Of a DNA stretch of 64,000 nt, positions 21,524-30,472 are shown piece after piece. The position numbers and the translations under genes are program-made. Under the pieces are notes generated by a model. It was given only the letters and a program-made list of their open reading frames with translations. It made no database searches and had not been told where the DNA came from. The DNA is taken from NCBI RefSeq assembly GCF_019929575.1, contig NZ_JAHZPU010000001.1:124001-188000 (forward strand). The letters are read 5' to 3'. Within the stretch, counting starts at the first letter, position 1, and each line of letters starts with the position of its first letter. The stretch is from Streptococcus infantis. Its GTDB lineage: Bacteria; Bacillota; Bacilli; Lactobacillales; Streptococcaceae.

Positions 21524-22669
21524 ATGATAAAAAAATACATTACAAAAAAAGGAGAGACTAGATACCTCTTTCAAACATACTTGGGCATAGACCCTGCAAC
21601 TGGAAAAGAAAAACGCACAACAAGACGTGGTTTTAAAACCATTAAAGAGGCCAAGGTTGCCGAACGTGATCTTCTATTAGATGTTGAAGAGAATGGTTTT
21701 TCAAACAATGATGATTTTCAGAATCCTACTTTCGCTGAAGTTGCTGAGCTATGGCTTGAAAGCTACAAGAGCACTGTAAAACCAACAACTTATCAGAACA
21801 CTAAGAAGAAACTTAATGTTATGATTGACTCATATTTTACAGATATGAAGATTCAGCAAATCAGTGTCGCTTATTGTCAGAAGGTTGCTATAAAGTTAAG
21901 TAATCGTTATGTCCTCTATGCTAATTACTACTCTGTTATTAGCCGTATTTTCAAGTATGCCACTTCTCTTGATATTATTAAGTCAAATCCCTTAGATAAG
22001 ATTATCAAGCCTAAAAATAAACCCTTAAAGGGCAAAGAAAACTACTATACAAAGCAGGAGCTAACGGATTTTCTTAAAGTTTCCAAAGCAAATTTTAAGC
22101 CTGTAGACTACACTTTTTTCCACTTACTCGCTTTTTCTGGCTTGAGAACTGGAGAAGCTATCGGTCTCATGTGGTCAGATGTTGACTTTGAAAATAAACG
22201 GTTAAGCATTTCTCGCACGGCTGTCGTGATTGGCAAAAAACAAACTGTTCAGGACCCTAAAACCAAAAGGAGTAAGAGAGTTATCACCTTAGATGCTGAA
22301 ACTCTGAATGTTTTGAAACTCTGGAAACGACAGCAAATAAAAGAATATTTCCAGGCTGGTGTGCCTTACAAGCATGATTCGAATTATATTTTTACGAATG
22401 ACATAGGGGGATGGCTTTTAGCCGCAACTATGAAAGTGAAGCTTAGCAGATTCTTTCGTAAACACAAAGATCTTAAAAAAATTTCGCCTCACGGATTTAG
22501 GCATACACACGCTTCTCTCCTTTTTGAAGCTGGTGTTGCAGCAAAAATCATTTCAGATAGGCTCGGTCACAATAATGTTCAAATCACCCTTGATATGTAT
22601 ACCCACATCAATGATAATCAACGTGTTGAAGTCGTTGACCAGCTCATGGATTTCATCCGCTCCAGCTAA
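21524..22669 (+). CDS. int: Tyrosine site-specific integrase
   Basis: 381 residues, the size of phage integrases. N-terminal SAM-like core-binding region (ATGKEKRTTRRGFKTIKEAK, TFAEVAELWLESYKSTV), then catalytic R in SGLRTGEAIGL, HxxR in HGFRHTHASLL and Tyr in TLDMYTHIN. Integrates and, with an excisionase, excises the phage. Ends 106 bp before the first host gene, so the right attachment site is in or near 22,670-22,775; the left one is out of the window. Confidence 0.95.
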   Translation: MIKKYITKKGETRYLFQTYLGIDPATGKEKRTTRRGFKTIKEAKVAERDLLLDVEENGFSNNDDFQNPTFAEVAELWLESYKSTVKPTTYQNTKKKLNVMIDSYFTDMKIQQISVAYCQKVAIKLSNRYVLYANYYSVISRIFKYATSLDIIKSNPLDKIIKPKNKPLKGKENYYTKQELTDFLKVSKANFKPVDYTFFHLLAFSGLRTGEAIGLMWSDVDFENKRLSISRTAVVIGKKQTVQDPKTKRSKRVITLDAETLNVLKLWKRQQIKEYFQAGVPYKHDSNYIFTNDIGGWLLAATMKVKLSRFFRKHKDLKKISPHGFRHTHASLLFEAGVAAKIISDRLGHNNVQITLDMYTHINDNQRVEVVDQLMDFIRSS

Positions 22670-22775
22670 AAGTAAAGTCGTATTCAATATCGTATTCACT
22701 TTTACCTGACACGCTAGAAGTCCACTGTTTTCAAAGGATTAGCAAGCTGTGTACTATTTATGGTATAATGAAAGA
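22670..22775. other. Right prophage-host junction region
   Basis: Contains no ORF. Holds the integrase 3' end, a direct pair of GTATTCA(A)/GTATTCAC motifs at 22680-22698, and the promoter of the next gene. The core att sequence cannot be placed without the left end. Confidence 0.5.
22764..22769 (+). promoter_or_regulatory. Extended -10, possibly giving a leaderless mRNA
   Basis: TGGTATAAT, with the ATG of the next gene only 7 bases after it. Confidence 0.5.
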
Positions 22776-23633
22776 ATGAAATACCCAAAAATTGATTTAA
22801 AAGAAGTTCGTCAACAAGCTAAACAGTTTCAAACTGAACATCCACGTCTATTGCTTGTCTTTTTACTACCAAGCATTTTCCTGATTCTATCCAGTTTTGT
22901 AAGCCCATTATCTCTGCTTGATGAAGAGATTCTTGAGCAATCCTTCTTTACTTTTTTGATGAGCTTGATTCAGTCTTCTCTCTTTCCGATAGCCGTTGGA
23001 TTTACAAGTTCCATTATCCTAGCTGGCGCTCTCTTTACCACGATTAATCTTTACAGAATTTCCGAGATAGAGCTTTCCTTTAAAGATAGCTTGTCCTTAC
23101 TTGATAATCGCTTCTTTACCCAGACTTTTCTAACTCTCTTACTCAAGCGTTTCTATCTCTTTTTATGGAGCATCCCTAATCTTTTTGGAGTTTACTTGCT
23201 CTTTTATAGTAGTGCTATGGCTCGTAAATTTGTAGAACTTCATCCCGAATTTCCAGCTGTCGATGTTACCAATTCAGATATTGAACATTTTCTACTTACT
23301 TTTGCACTCTACTTCTTTGGTAGCGTCTTTCTGATGATTTTGGGAACCATTCTCTATCTGCCTCAATACTACGCTTATTCCCAAGTAGAGTTGCTCCTAT
23401 GTGATACCCTTGCAATTGGAATAGCCAAGCCGAGTCGCGTACTCAAAACCAGTCGCTTCCTTATGAAAGGCTATAAGTTTCAACGCTTTGTACTTGATTT
23501 ACAGCTACTCCCTTGGTACATCCTTATCTGGATTAGCTTTGGAATTGCGAGCATCCCTACTTTCCCTTATATCTATAGCAGCCAATTCTTCTTTTATCAA
23601 AGACTGCTTGAAATCAAGCGAAGAAAAGTTTAA
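22776..23633 (+). CDS. DUF975-type membrane protein
   Basis: 285 residues from MKYPKIDL. Several hydrophobic segments: LLLVFLLPSIFLILSSF, FPIAVGFTSSIILAGALF, the middle FLWSIPNLFGVYLLF, FLLTFALYFFGSVFLMILGTILYLPQYYAYSQ and the last IWISFGIASIPTFPYIY. The GYKFQRFVLDLQLLPW region resembles DUF975 proteins of lactic bacteria. Function unknown. A terminator follows. Confidence 0.75.
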   Translation: MKYPKIDLKEVRQQAKQFQTEHPRLLLVFLLPSIFLILSSFVSPLSLLDEEILEQSFFTFLMSLIQSSLFPIAVGFTSSIILAGALFTTINLYRISEIELSFKDSLSLLDNRFFTQTFLTLLLKRFYLFLWSIPNLFGVYLLFYSSAMARKFVELHPEFPAVDVTNSDIEHFLLTFALYFFGSVFLMILGTILYLPQYYAYSQVELLLCDTLAIGIAKPSRVLKTSRFLMKGYKFQRFVLDLQLLPWYILIWISFGIASIPTFPYIYSSQFFFYQRLLEIKRRKV

Positions 23634-23646
23634 TGTGAATGATTAA

Positions 23647-23687
23647 AACCAGCACCTTCTATGGAAAGTGCTGGTTGTTTTTATTTT
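23647..23687 (+). terminator. Rho-independent terminator
   Basis: AACCAGCAC / GTGCTGGTT with GTTTTTATTTT. Confidence 0.9.
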
Positions 23688-23733
23688 AAGAAAAGGATAC
23701 TTAGCAAGGTTAGAATAGCTGGTCCACCTTGCT

Positions 23734-24042
23734 TTAGAATGATTTTTTATCTGCTGTTAAAGCCCCATAAGTCGCTGCTCCTATGACAAACAACACAAAG
23801 ATTGTTACGATTTCTAAGCTATGTGAGAAATAAATTCCGTAAATAAGAAATCCCCCAATCAAGGCATTGTAAATTCCTTGGTTTTTAAACAGTGAGGTGA
23901 CAGAGGGGCGAGTCAACTCTTCCTTGTCCATATTAAAGACTCGGCTGGTTGCATCTGATTGGGTTGCCATACTCTCCAAATAAAAGATATAAAAATGTTC
24001 GAGGGCAACAAGGGTTGCCAAAATAGTAGTAATGATTGACAT
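23734..24042 (-). CDS. DUF1304 membrane protein
   Basis: 102 residues with three or four hydrophobic segments (ITTILATLVALEHFYIFYLE, ALIGGFLIYGIYF, VTIFVLFVIGAATYGAL). Motifs EHFYIFYLE and NQGIYNALIG match DUF1304. Function unknown. Lies 10 bp after the MarR regulator gene on the same strand, so probably controlled by it. Confidence 0.88.
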   Translation of the reverse strand: MSIITTILATLVALEHFYIFYLESMATQSDATSRVFNMDKEELTRPSVTSLFKNQGIYNALIGGFLIYGIYFSHSLEIVTIFVLFVIGAATYGALTADKKSF

Positions 24043-24052
24043 CGTTTTCTCC

Positions 24053-24478
24053 TTAAAATTCTATTTTTTCTAAACCTGACACTAGTTTCATCAGTAAAGT
24101 CGTCAGCTCTTTCTGCTCTGCAGTCGATAAGATACTCTCCATCTGTTCCTTCACTTTCAAGTGATGTTGGGGTGGATTGATCAAAAGTTGATTCTTGGCT
24201 TCTTGGGTCAATTCAACTAAAACCTCTCGCTGATTGATTGGATTACGATTACGACTGACATAGCCCTCTGACTCTAAAATTTTGAAATGACGGGTCAAGG
24301 CTGCCTGGTCAATCTCTAATTTCTCCTGAACGGCAATTTGGTTACAAGGTGACTTTTGCAATAAAAACTGCAGGATTTGATAGCGAGTCAAACTGATTCC
24401 CAGCTGTTTCTCAAAAAGTTGTGTGATGATTTGGTCTGCTAAGCGAACTTGATAAAGTAATTCATGTATTTCTACCAT
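24053..24478 (-). CDS. MarR-family regulator
   Basis: 141 residues from MVEIHELLYQ (GGAGATAG upstream). Winged helix: LGISLTRYQILQFLLQKSPC, QAALTRHFKILESEGYVSR (recognition helix), wing NRNPINQREVLVELT, dimerising C-helix. It should repress its own operon with the DUF1304 gene; a matching palindrome is at 24498-24527. A longer start at 24553 is in frame but lacks a ribosome site. Confidence 0.88.
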   Translation of the reverse strand: MVEIHELLYQVRLADQIITQLFEKQLGISLTRYQILQFLLQKSPCNQIAVQEKLEIDQAALTRHFKILESEGYVSRNRNPINQREVLVELTQEAKNQLLINPPQHHLKVKEQMESILSTAEQKELTTLLMKLVSGLEKIEF

Positions 24479-24497
24479 TTCTATCTCCTTGCAAACA

Positions 24498-24553
24498 ATT
24501 GATTTATCAATTATTGACTTATCAAGTATATTGCAATCAGATAAAAAACGCAA
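24498..24553 (-). promoter_or_regulatory. MarR-type promoter and operator
   Basis: Minus strand TTGCGT (24548-24553), 17 bp, TATACT (24525-24530). Two inverted repeats follow at once: ATTGAT-TT-ATCAAT (24498-24511) and an imperfect second copy (24513-24526), in the transcription start zone. Confidence 0.65.
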
Positions 24554-24571
24554 CTATTTTGCTCACTCCTT

Positions 24572-24608
24572 AAAAATAGCCTCTTGGTTTCAATCCCAAA
24601 AGGCTATT
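24572..24608 (-). terminator. Rho-independent terminator
   Basis: AATAGCCT-type arms with TTTTT on the minus strand, after the DUF2262 gene. Confidence 0.8.
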
Positions 24609-24638
24609 ATTTCTATATTCTAAATAAAACTCCATCCA

Positions 24639-25502
24639 TTAGCCTACCAAGTCCGCTCTAAGGATTTCCCCCTCTTTATCGATGACAACTTCGATGGCAT
24701 GGCCTGCAAAAATTTCCTCTCTATCATCATAGTAGAGGGTCAATTCCCCGTCTTCATTGATCGATAGTTCACTTAAGTAAAGAGAATTAGTAAAATACTC
24801 TTCTGTTAACTCCACATCATTTTCATCTGAATAAATCCAGTCTTGGGCTGTTTCCCACAGTTCTTTAACAATATAGTCTTTAATCCGAGCATCTTGGACT
24901 TGGAAGGTTTCCATAAATTTCTTTAAATCATCGAAAGAACTTGGAGGGAGACTTTCATCTGCATTCGCAGCAAAGATAGCGTGAATCTTACCGACCTCAT
25001 AAGTGATGAAGCCTTCAAACCAAGAATAGGCTCTATTTAGTGTGAATTCGCCAAGATCGTCTTGAATGATGACCGGTTTTTGATAGGCTTCAATCAAGGT
25101 TTCTAACCTAGAGTCTGAGGATTGGTCATCTAGGTATTCCAGCAAGTGGTAGCAGTTATTAGCTACTTCTGACATATATGGCTCTAGCTCCATGAAGGGG
25201 CGTTTTTTACATTTGATCCGATGAATTTTGTAGGGTTCAAAACTAAATCCCCATCGCTTTTCTTCAAATTCCTCAGGAGTCAGGAGCCATTCCAAACGTC
25301 CTTCAAGTTCAGAGAATTCCTGGGTTGCGACATTGACACTAGCTTTAAAATGAACAGACGGCATTTTACAACCATCTTTTAAAGAAGCAGCCCCATTTAC
25401 ATTTTGGAGGGTAAAAATCAAGAGCTCAACAATTTCTCCGCAAAATTCCTGTTCAAAATCATCTCTTGTTTTCTCAAATGGAGTTTTTAATCGTTTTGTC
25501 AT
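24639..25502 (-). CDS. DUF2262 protein
   Basis: 287 residues, acidic. C-terminal part (LYLSELSINEDGELTLYYDD...IFAGHAIEVVIDKEGEI) is the DUF2262 motif with the acidic beta region. The N-terminal two thirds (SVHFKASVNVATQEFSELEG etc.) has no recognised domain. Widespread in streptococci; function unknown. Monocistronic with its own terminator. Confidence 0.78.
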   Translation of the reverse strand: MTKRLKTPFEKTRDDFEQEFCGEIVELLIFTLQNVNGAASLKDGCKMPSVHFKASVNVATQEFSELEGRLEWLLTPEEFEEKRWGFSFEPYKIHRIKCKKRPFMELEPYMSEVANNCYHLLEYLDDQSSDSRLETLIEAYQKPVIIQDDLGEFTLNRAYSWFEGFITYEVGKIHAIFAANADESLPPSSFDDLKKFMETFQVQDARIKDYIVKELWETAQDWIYSDENDVELTEEYFTNSLYLSELSINEDGELTLYYDDREEIFAGHAIEVVIDKEGEILRADLVG

Positions 25503-25619
25503 TCACTTCATCCTTTCTCTCTGCTTTTAATACCTTAGCATTGTTTTGTATACGCTTACATTTTATCATGTTTTAGATTTTATTTCACTTATAAATACTA
25601 TTTTTACAAAAAAGAAGCC

Positions 25620-25636
25620 GAAACTAGATTAGTTTC
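25620..25636 (-). terminator. Terminator-like hairpin
   Basis: GAAACTA-GAT-TAGTTTC, followed on the minus strand by GGCTTC and TTTTTT. Lies after the LysM gene; the T run is six bases away from the stem. Confidence 0.5.
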
Positions 25637-25650
25637 AACTCCTCTTTCTA

Positions 25651-26778
25651 TTAGTTCATCGATACGTGAACGTGGTCATAGTGGTTTTCTGTGATGCTTC
25701 CACGGTCTGGCATTGGGTTCCAAGTGTAGGCTGGTCCATATTTGCTATCGTACGGTGCGTAGAAACGTTGTTTCCAGATGATGTAGCTAATGCCACGGGT
25801 CGCCATGTTCTGGATTGCATAATCTGCAATTTGGTCTCCAAGAGCTGAGCTTACTGGAACCATAAAGTCAATCGCAAGACCTTTTCCGTGATCACCACTA
25901 TCTCCTGGACGGTATCCGCTAAAAGATGTAATGCCGAACAAGTTGGCAATTTCTTCTTTAAAAGCTGCTGTTTGTGGTTGAAGTCCTGCATTCTCTGATT
26001 TTGCTGCAGCAAGTCCTGCATAGTCAGGAGCTACTGGGGCTGCATAAGTGTTTGAAGAGTGCTGACTTGGTTCTGCTTGATAGGTAACTTCTTCTGTCTC
26101 AGATGCGCTTGTAGCCGTCTCTACAGCTGCTTCCTCCACTACTGGAGTTGAGGTTTCTACTACTGGGCTAGCAACTTCTGCCACAGTTTCAGTAGTAGCT
26201 TCAGTAGTTGCTTCTGTTGTTGTAGTCGTTGGTTCTTCAACTGTAGGAGCCTCTGTTACAGCTTCAGTAGTTGCTTCTGTGGTTTCAGCAGTTGTTGTCG
26301 TTGTTTTTTCTGACGATACTGTAGTTTCTGCTACAGCTTCAGTTTCTTCAACTGGTTGAGTTAAATCTTCAACCTGTACAGTTTGGTCATCTACAGTGAC
26401 TTGGTTGGTTGTCAAATCTGCTGTGGCAGTTGTTCCTTCACCACCTTGGACTGCGTCAGGGGTTTGAATTTCAACCTCTGTCACTTCTTCCTTTTCATTG
26501 ACAGTTGTTGTAAGGACTGTCTCAGGGAAAATCAAATCAATATTGCTGATTTTGTTCAAGTTAGCAAGAACGGTCACATCCACTCCCAAAGCTTCGGCAA
26601 TGGTACTTAAGGTATCACCATACTGAATTGTATAGCTTGTTTTATTCTCACTTTTGGTAACATCGTTTTGAATTTGCTCAACACTACGTGCTGTCCATAC
26701 TAGTTCTTCTGCTTGGGTTGCCAATACAGGGGCAAAGGACAAGGCTACTGTTGATGCTAAAATAATTCTTTTCTTCAT
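25651..26778 (-). CDS. Secreted LysM wall protein
   Basis: 375 residues. Signal peptide (MKKRIILASTVALSFAP..., cleavage near Ala-Gln-Ala about 24). LysM domain at about 49-93 (YTIQYGDTLSTIAEALG...). Long Thr/Glu/Val-rich linker about 120-245. C-terminal domain FSGYRPGDSGDHGKGLAIDFMV to HYDHVHVSMN, the cell-wall binding/peptidase-like fold of pneumococcal SP_2063-like proteins, typically under WalR control. Its His and Asp residues (GDHGKGLAID, HYDHVHV) fit a metal-dependent peptidase, but activity is not shown. Confidence 0.85.
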   Translation of the reverse strand: MKKRIILASTVALSFAPVLATQAEELVWTARSVEQIQNDVTKSENKTSYTIQYGDTLSTIAEALGVDVTVLANLNKISNIDLIFPETVLTTTVNEKEEVTEVEIQTPDAVQGGEGTTATADLTTNQVTVDDQTVQVEDLTQPVEETEAVAETTVSSEKTTTTTAETTEATTEAVTEAPTVEEPTTTTTEATTEATTETVAEVASPVVETSTPVVEEAAVETATSASETEEVTYQAEPSQHSSNTYAAPVAPDYAGLAAAKSENAGLQPQTAAFKEEIANLFGITSFSGYRPGDSGDHGKGLAIDFMVPVSSALGDQIADYAIQNMATRGISYIIWKQRFYAPYDSKYGPAYTWNPMPDRGSITENHYDHVHVSMN

Positions 26779-26834
26779 ACTATCAAACTCCTTTTCAAAT
26801 GTAGTACCTGTCTATCATAACACAAAGAATGTAG

Positions 26835-26854
26835 AAAAAAAGCCCTTTTGGGGC
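26835..26854 (-). terminator. Rho-independent terminator
   Basis: AGCCCC-AAA-GGGCTTTTTTT on the minus strand, after the HAD gene. Confidence 0.85.
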
Positions 26855-26954
26855 TATTTAACAGAACTGTACATTCGTTGTAACAAATCATATTACTTGA
26901 AATAGTTTGTTAGTTTCTTGTCATCAAGCTGACATATTCTTCTTAGAGAAAGCT

Positions 26955-27569
26955 CTAGAAGGAAAGTGAGCTAATATCTTCCAAATGCTCCATCTGTTGA
27001 TTACAAGTTGCAGGTGAGGCAAGAAAATTGATACTTTGAATGCCACTATTTTGGGCAAATTCTATATCCAAGAACCGATCTCCGATATAATAAGTTTGCT
27101 GTGGATCTAGTCCATACTTATCTATCAAATAGATTGCTGCTTCCGGACCAGGCTTCCGAGCAAAACCACTTTGATTGGTTAAAATCTCTGTGAAATAGTG
27201 GGCCAACCCCAAATTCTCCAAAATAGTAAAAGCATTGTCCCCTTTATGGGTATAAACAAACTGCTCAATTCCTTGCTGATCTGCCCAAGCTAAGATTTCA
27301 CGTGCCCCTGGCATCAGAACAACCTGGGCATTCTTTTCAGCCAAGCTCTGAGCACGGACTTGATTGAGCCTAGCAGCATCCAAACCTCTTTCTCCTCCGA
27401 CCTTCTCCAATAGATCTTGAACGGAAGTTTGTAGAATAAAGGCACGAACCTCAGCCTTATCATAAGGAATGTCAAACTGAGCAAAGGTCTCTTCGATTCC
27501 TGCTAAAATAGCCTCATAAGAGTCCAATAAAGTACCATCTAAATCCCAAATAAAAGCTGTTTCTTGCAT
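26955..27569 (-). CDS. HAD-family phosphatase
   Basis: 204 residues. HAD motif I IWDLDGTLLDSYEAIL (Asp nucleophile near residue 9), motif II/III PGAREILAWA, THKGDNA, KPGPEAAIYLIDKYGLDPQQTYYIGDRFLDIEFA. Phosphoglycolate-phosphatase-like. Starts 3 bp after the MATE gene end and shares its direction. Confidence 0.88.
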   Translation of the reverse strand: MQETAFIWDLDGTLLDSYEAILAGIEETFAQFDIPYDKAEVRAFILQTSVQDLLEKVGGERGLDAARLNQVRAQSLAEKNAQVVLMPGAREILAWADQQGIEQFVYTHKGDNAFTILENLGLAHYFTEILTNQSGFARKPGPEAAIYLIDKYGLDPQQTYYIGDRFLDIEFAQNSGIQSINFLASPATCNQQMEHLEDISSLSF

Positions 27570-27572
27570 TTC

Positions 27573-28853
27573 TTATCCTTTCAATGTCATGTAAGATTTG
27601 TAACGATAGCGTAGGAAAATCCAACGGAAACCATTATCCAAAAGAGTACCAGCCCAAATACCAGGCAAGCCCCAACCAAGAACAATCCCCATCAGATAGG
27701 CTGTCCCAATGCGAATACACCACATCCCGATACTTGTCGCATAAAAGGGAAGTCGGGCATTTCCCAAACCTTGCCAGACAGCTGTATAAATGACTGTCCC
27801 CGTCGTCATAGGAGTCCCTAATAGAGAGAAAAGAGTCACCAAAACACTGGCTTTGATAGCCACAGGATCACTGGTGTAGAGGTGACTTAGTGGTGTTCCC
27901 AGAGCATAGATACTAAGTGTTAAGGGCAACATGAGAAAGAAAGACAACCAAAAAGTTTGCTTACTTAAGTCATCCACCCTTGCCCAATCATTCTCTCCGA
28001 CTGCTCGAGCTACCTGCATGACTGTTGCCGTAGCGACACCGAAGGCAGGCATATAGTTGAACTGTGTCAAAATTTCACCGATGGCATTCCCCGCAACTGC
28101 CTCAGTCCCGAAGGAAACAACCAAGGCAATAATGACAACATCACCAGCCCTCATCATGAGACGTTCTCCCGCTGCAGGTAAAGCCAAGGTCAGCAGGTCT
28201 TTGTCCAGCCCCAAACTTGGTCTCGTATATGGAAGTTTTAATTGTGACCACAAAATCACAACACCAACCAAACGAGATAAAATAGTCCCCCAAGCAACAC
28301 CAGCTATCCCCATATCAAGGATAAAAATGGCAATACTTGAAAAAAGGATATTTAAAGCATTTGATAACAAACTAACATAAAGTGGAAGCCGAGGATTGTG
28401 GGTGGCGCGAATCAAAGCCCCCAAACTAGTCATCAAGCCCAAGAGAACAATTGAACCACCCACCAATGATAGGTAAAGTCCACCGCTCTCAGCTACAACT
28501 GCTTCTGTCCCCAAAAGACCTATCATCTCTCGACCAGCAAAGATGGACAAGAACCCTAAAACTAAACTCAGTAGCAGGGTAATCTTGATTGCTTCTGTCA
28601 CATGATAGGCTAGTCTAGACTGGTCCTTCTGTCCCAAACTTTTTGAAATGACACTGGAAATGGCTGCTCCCAGAGCGATGAAAATAGCCTGATAAATAGT
28701 GATGATATTACCCGCTACCGAAACACCCGAAATGGCGATTAAACCTAAGTTAGCTACCAAATAGCTGTCCACCATCCCCATGAGCATCTGCAAGAAATTT
28801 TCACCCATGGCTGGCAGAGCAATGTTGAGAATATCCTTATTTTTCTTAAACAA
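27573..28853 (-). CDS. MATE-family efflux protein
   Basis: 426 residues, 12 transmembrane helices expected. NIALPAMGENFLQMLMGMVDSYLVANLG is the typical first helix pair; LTLALPAAGERLMMRAGDVVI starts the second half repeat. Exports drugs or metabolites with Na+ or H+. First gene of the pair with the HAD phosphatase. Confidence 0.88.
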   Translation of the reverse strand: MFKKNKDILNIALPAMGENFLQMLMGMVDSYLVANLGLIAISGVSVAGNIITIYQAIFIALGAAISSVISKSLGQKDQSRLAYHVTEAIKITLLLSLVLGFLSIFAGREMIGLLGTEAVVAESGGLYLSLVGGSIVLLGLMTSLGALIRATHNPRLPLYVSLLSNALNILFSSIAIFILDMGIAGVAWGTILSRLVGVVILWSQLKLPYTRPSLGLDKDLLTLALPAAGERLMMRAGDVVIIALVVSFGTEAVAGNAIGEILTQFNYMPAFGVATATVMQVARAVGENDWARVDDLSKQTFWLSFFLMLPLTLSIYALGTPLSHLYTSDPVAIKASVLVTLFSLLGTPMTTGTVIYTAVWQGLGNARLPFYATSIGMWCIRIGTAYLMGIVLGWGLPGIWAGTLLDNGFRWIFLRYRYKSYMTLKG

Positions 28854-28913
28854 TCCTTCCTCCTGATGAAAAGAAACCCAGTTAGTTTCCCAACCGAGTT
28901 TACTTCCTCTCTT

Positions 28914-30398
28914 TTAAAGTCCTAGATAAGTTTCTACTGCAGTCTGCATCTCTGCTGCTGCAACAGTTGTCTTGTGACGAACTGGAGCTGTTTCAAGGCC
29001 ATCCACTGCTGGTGGCACTGCTACTCCTGAAATCTCATGTAACTGAGCCAAAGCTTCAAAGTCGCTAAGTCCTGATTTTCCAGTTACAGCTTCTACTGCA
29101 ACTACTGGGAATTTGTATGGACTAGCAGTTGATGCAATCACGGTCTTGGTCGCATCGCCTGTCGCTGCTTGGTATTTTTTATAAACTGCTGAAGCAACTG
29201 CTGTATGAGGGTCCTCGATATAAGCATCTGCCTCATAAACACGCTTGATTTCTGCTGCTGTTTCTGCTTCCGTCGCATACTCTGCTGCAAAGAAATCAAG
29301 AATTTCCGAATCAAAATCAGTCAACTCATACTGACCTTGGGTATTCAAAGCATTCATAAGTTCAGCTGTCTTAACCGCATCATTGCCCAAAAGATGGAAA
29401 ATCAAGCGCTCCAAGTTTGAAGAGACCAAGATATCCATAGATGGGCTAGTGGTTACCTTAAATTCACGCTTCTTGTCATAGACACGACTTTTAAAGAAGT
29501 CTGTCAAGACATTGTTGTCATTTGAAGCACAGATTAGCTTGCCGACTGGCAAACCGATTTGTTTAGCGTAAAAGGCAGCCAAGATATTTCCGAAGTTTCC
29601 TGTCGGTACGGTGAAGTTAACCTTGTCACCAGCCTTAATCTCGCCAGTTTTAACAAGCTGAGCATAGGCATATACATAGTAGACAATCTGTGGAACCAAA
29701 CGGCCGATATTCATAGAGTTAGCTGATGAGAACTGCAACTTGTTGGCTGCTAATTTTTCACGAAGAGCCACATCATTGAACATCTGTTTCACGTTTGTTT
29801 GGGCATCGTCAAAGTTTCCATCAATGGCTACAACATGCGTATTGTCCCCTGTTTGAGTCGTCATTTGCAACTCTTGTACCTTGCTGACACCGTCTTTTGG
29901 ATAAAAAACGATAATTTCAGTACCTGGAACATTCGCAAATCCTGCCATGGCAGCTTTTCCTGTATCACCAGATGTCGCTGTCAAGATGACAATCTTGTTT
30001 TCCAAGCCGTGTTTCTTAGCTGCCGTTGTCATAAAGTATGGCAAGATAGACAAGGCCATATCTTTAAAGGCGATGGTAGAACCGTGGAAAAGTTCTAAAT
30101 TATATTGACCATCGAGTTTTACAAGAGGGGCAATAGCTGGTGTATCAAACTTGCTATCATAGGCATTGTTGATACAGTAGTCCAACTCTTCAGCTGTAAA
30201 GTCATCCAAGAAGGCTGACAAGACTAGTTTCGCCACTTCTTGGTAAGAAGCGTCTTTCAATGTGTCAAAATCCAAGTCCACCTTTGGATAGCTAACTGGA
30301 GTAAACAAACCTCCATCAGTCGCCAAACCTTGCAAAATTGCCTGGCTAGCTGTTACAGTATTTTTCGCATCACGCGTTGATTGATAAACTAATGTCAT
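28914..30398 (-). CDS. thrC: Threonine synthase
   Basis: 494 residues. TRGKN-like SQAILQGLATDGGLF start; PLP lysine in LFHGSTIAFKDMALSILPYF; SGDTGKAAMAGF and NFGNILAAF bind the phosphate of PLP. Makes threonine from O-phosphohomoserine. Monocistronic. A CodY-like box and -10 lie 30-55 bp upstream. Confidence 0.95.
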   Translation of the reverse strand: MTLVYQSTRDAKNTVTASQAILQGLATDGGLFTPVSYPKVDLDFDTLKDASYQEVAKLVLSAFLDDFTAEELDYCINNAYDSKFDTPAIAPLVKLDGQYNLELFHGSTIAFKDMALSILPYFMTTAAKKHGLENKIVILTATSGDTGKAAMAGFANVPGTEIIVFYPKDGVSKVQELQMTTQTGDNTHVVAIDGNFDDAQTNVKQMFNDVALREKLAANKLQFSSANSMNIGRLVPQIVYYVYAYAQLVKTGEIKAGDKVNFTVPTGNFGNILAAFYAKQIGLPVGKLICASNDNNVLTDFFKSRVYDKKREFKVTTSPSMDILVSSNLERLIFHLLGNDAVKTAELMNALNTQGQYELTDFDSEILDFFAAEYATEAETAAEIKRVYEADAYIEDPHTAVASAVYKKYQAATGDATKTVIASTASPYKFPVVAVEAVTGKSGLSDFEALAQLHEISGVAVPPAVDGLETAPVRHKTTVAAAEMQTAVETYLGL

Positions 30399-30429
30399 AA
30401 ATCTCTATCCTTTATCTATAGTCTCATCC

Positions 30430-30455
30430 ATTATATCATGATTTTTCAGAAAATT
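30430..30455 (-). promoter_or_regulatory. thrC promoter with CodY-like box
   Basis: Minus strand AATTTTCTGAAAAAT (30441-30455), one mismatch to the CodY consensus AATTTTCWGAAAATT, just upstream of TATAAT (30430-30435). Confidence 0.65.
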
Positions 30456-30472
30456 CTCCCTTTATAAGAAAA

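Noticed and set aside
28870-30470. T-box or amino-acid leader before thrC
   Set aside because: No specifier loop or T-box; only a CodY-like box and a simple promoter.
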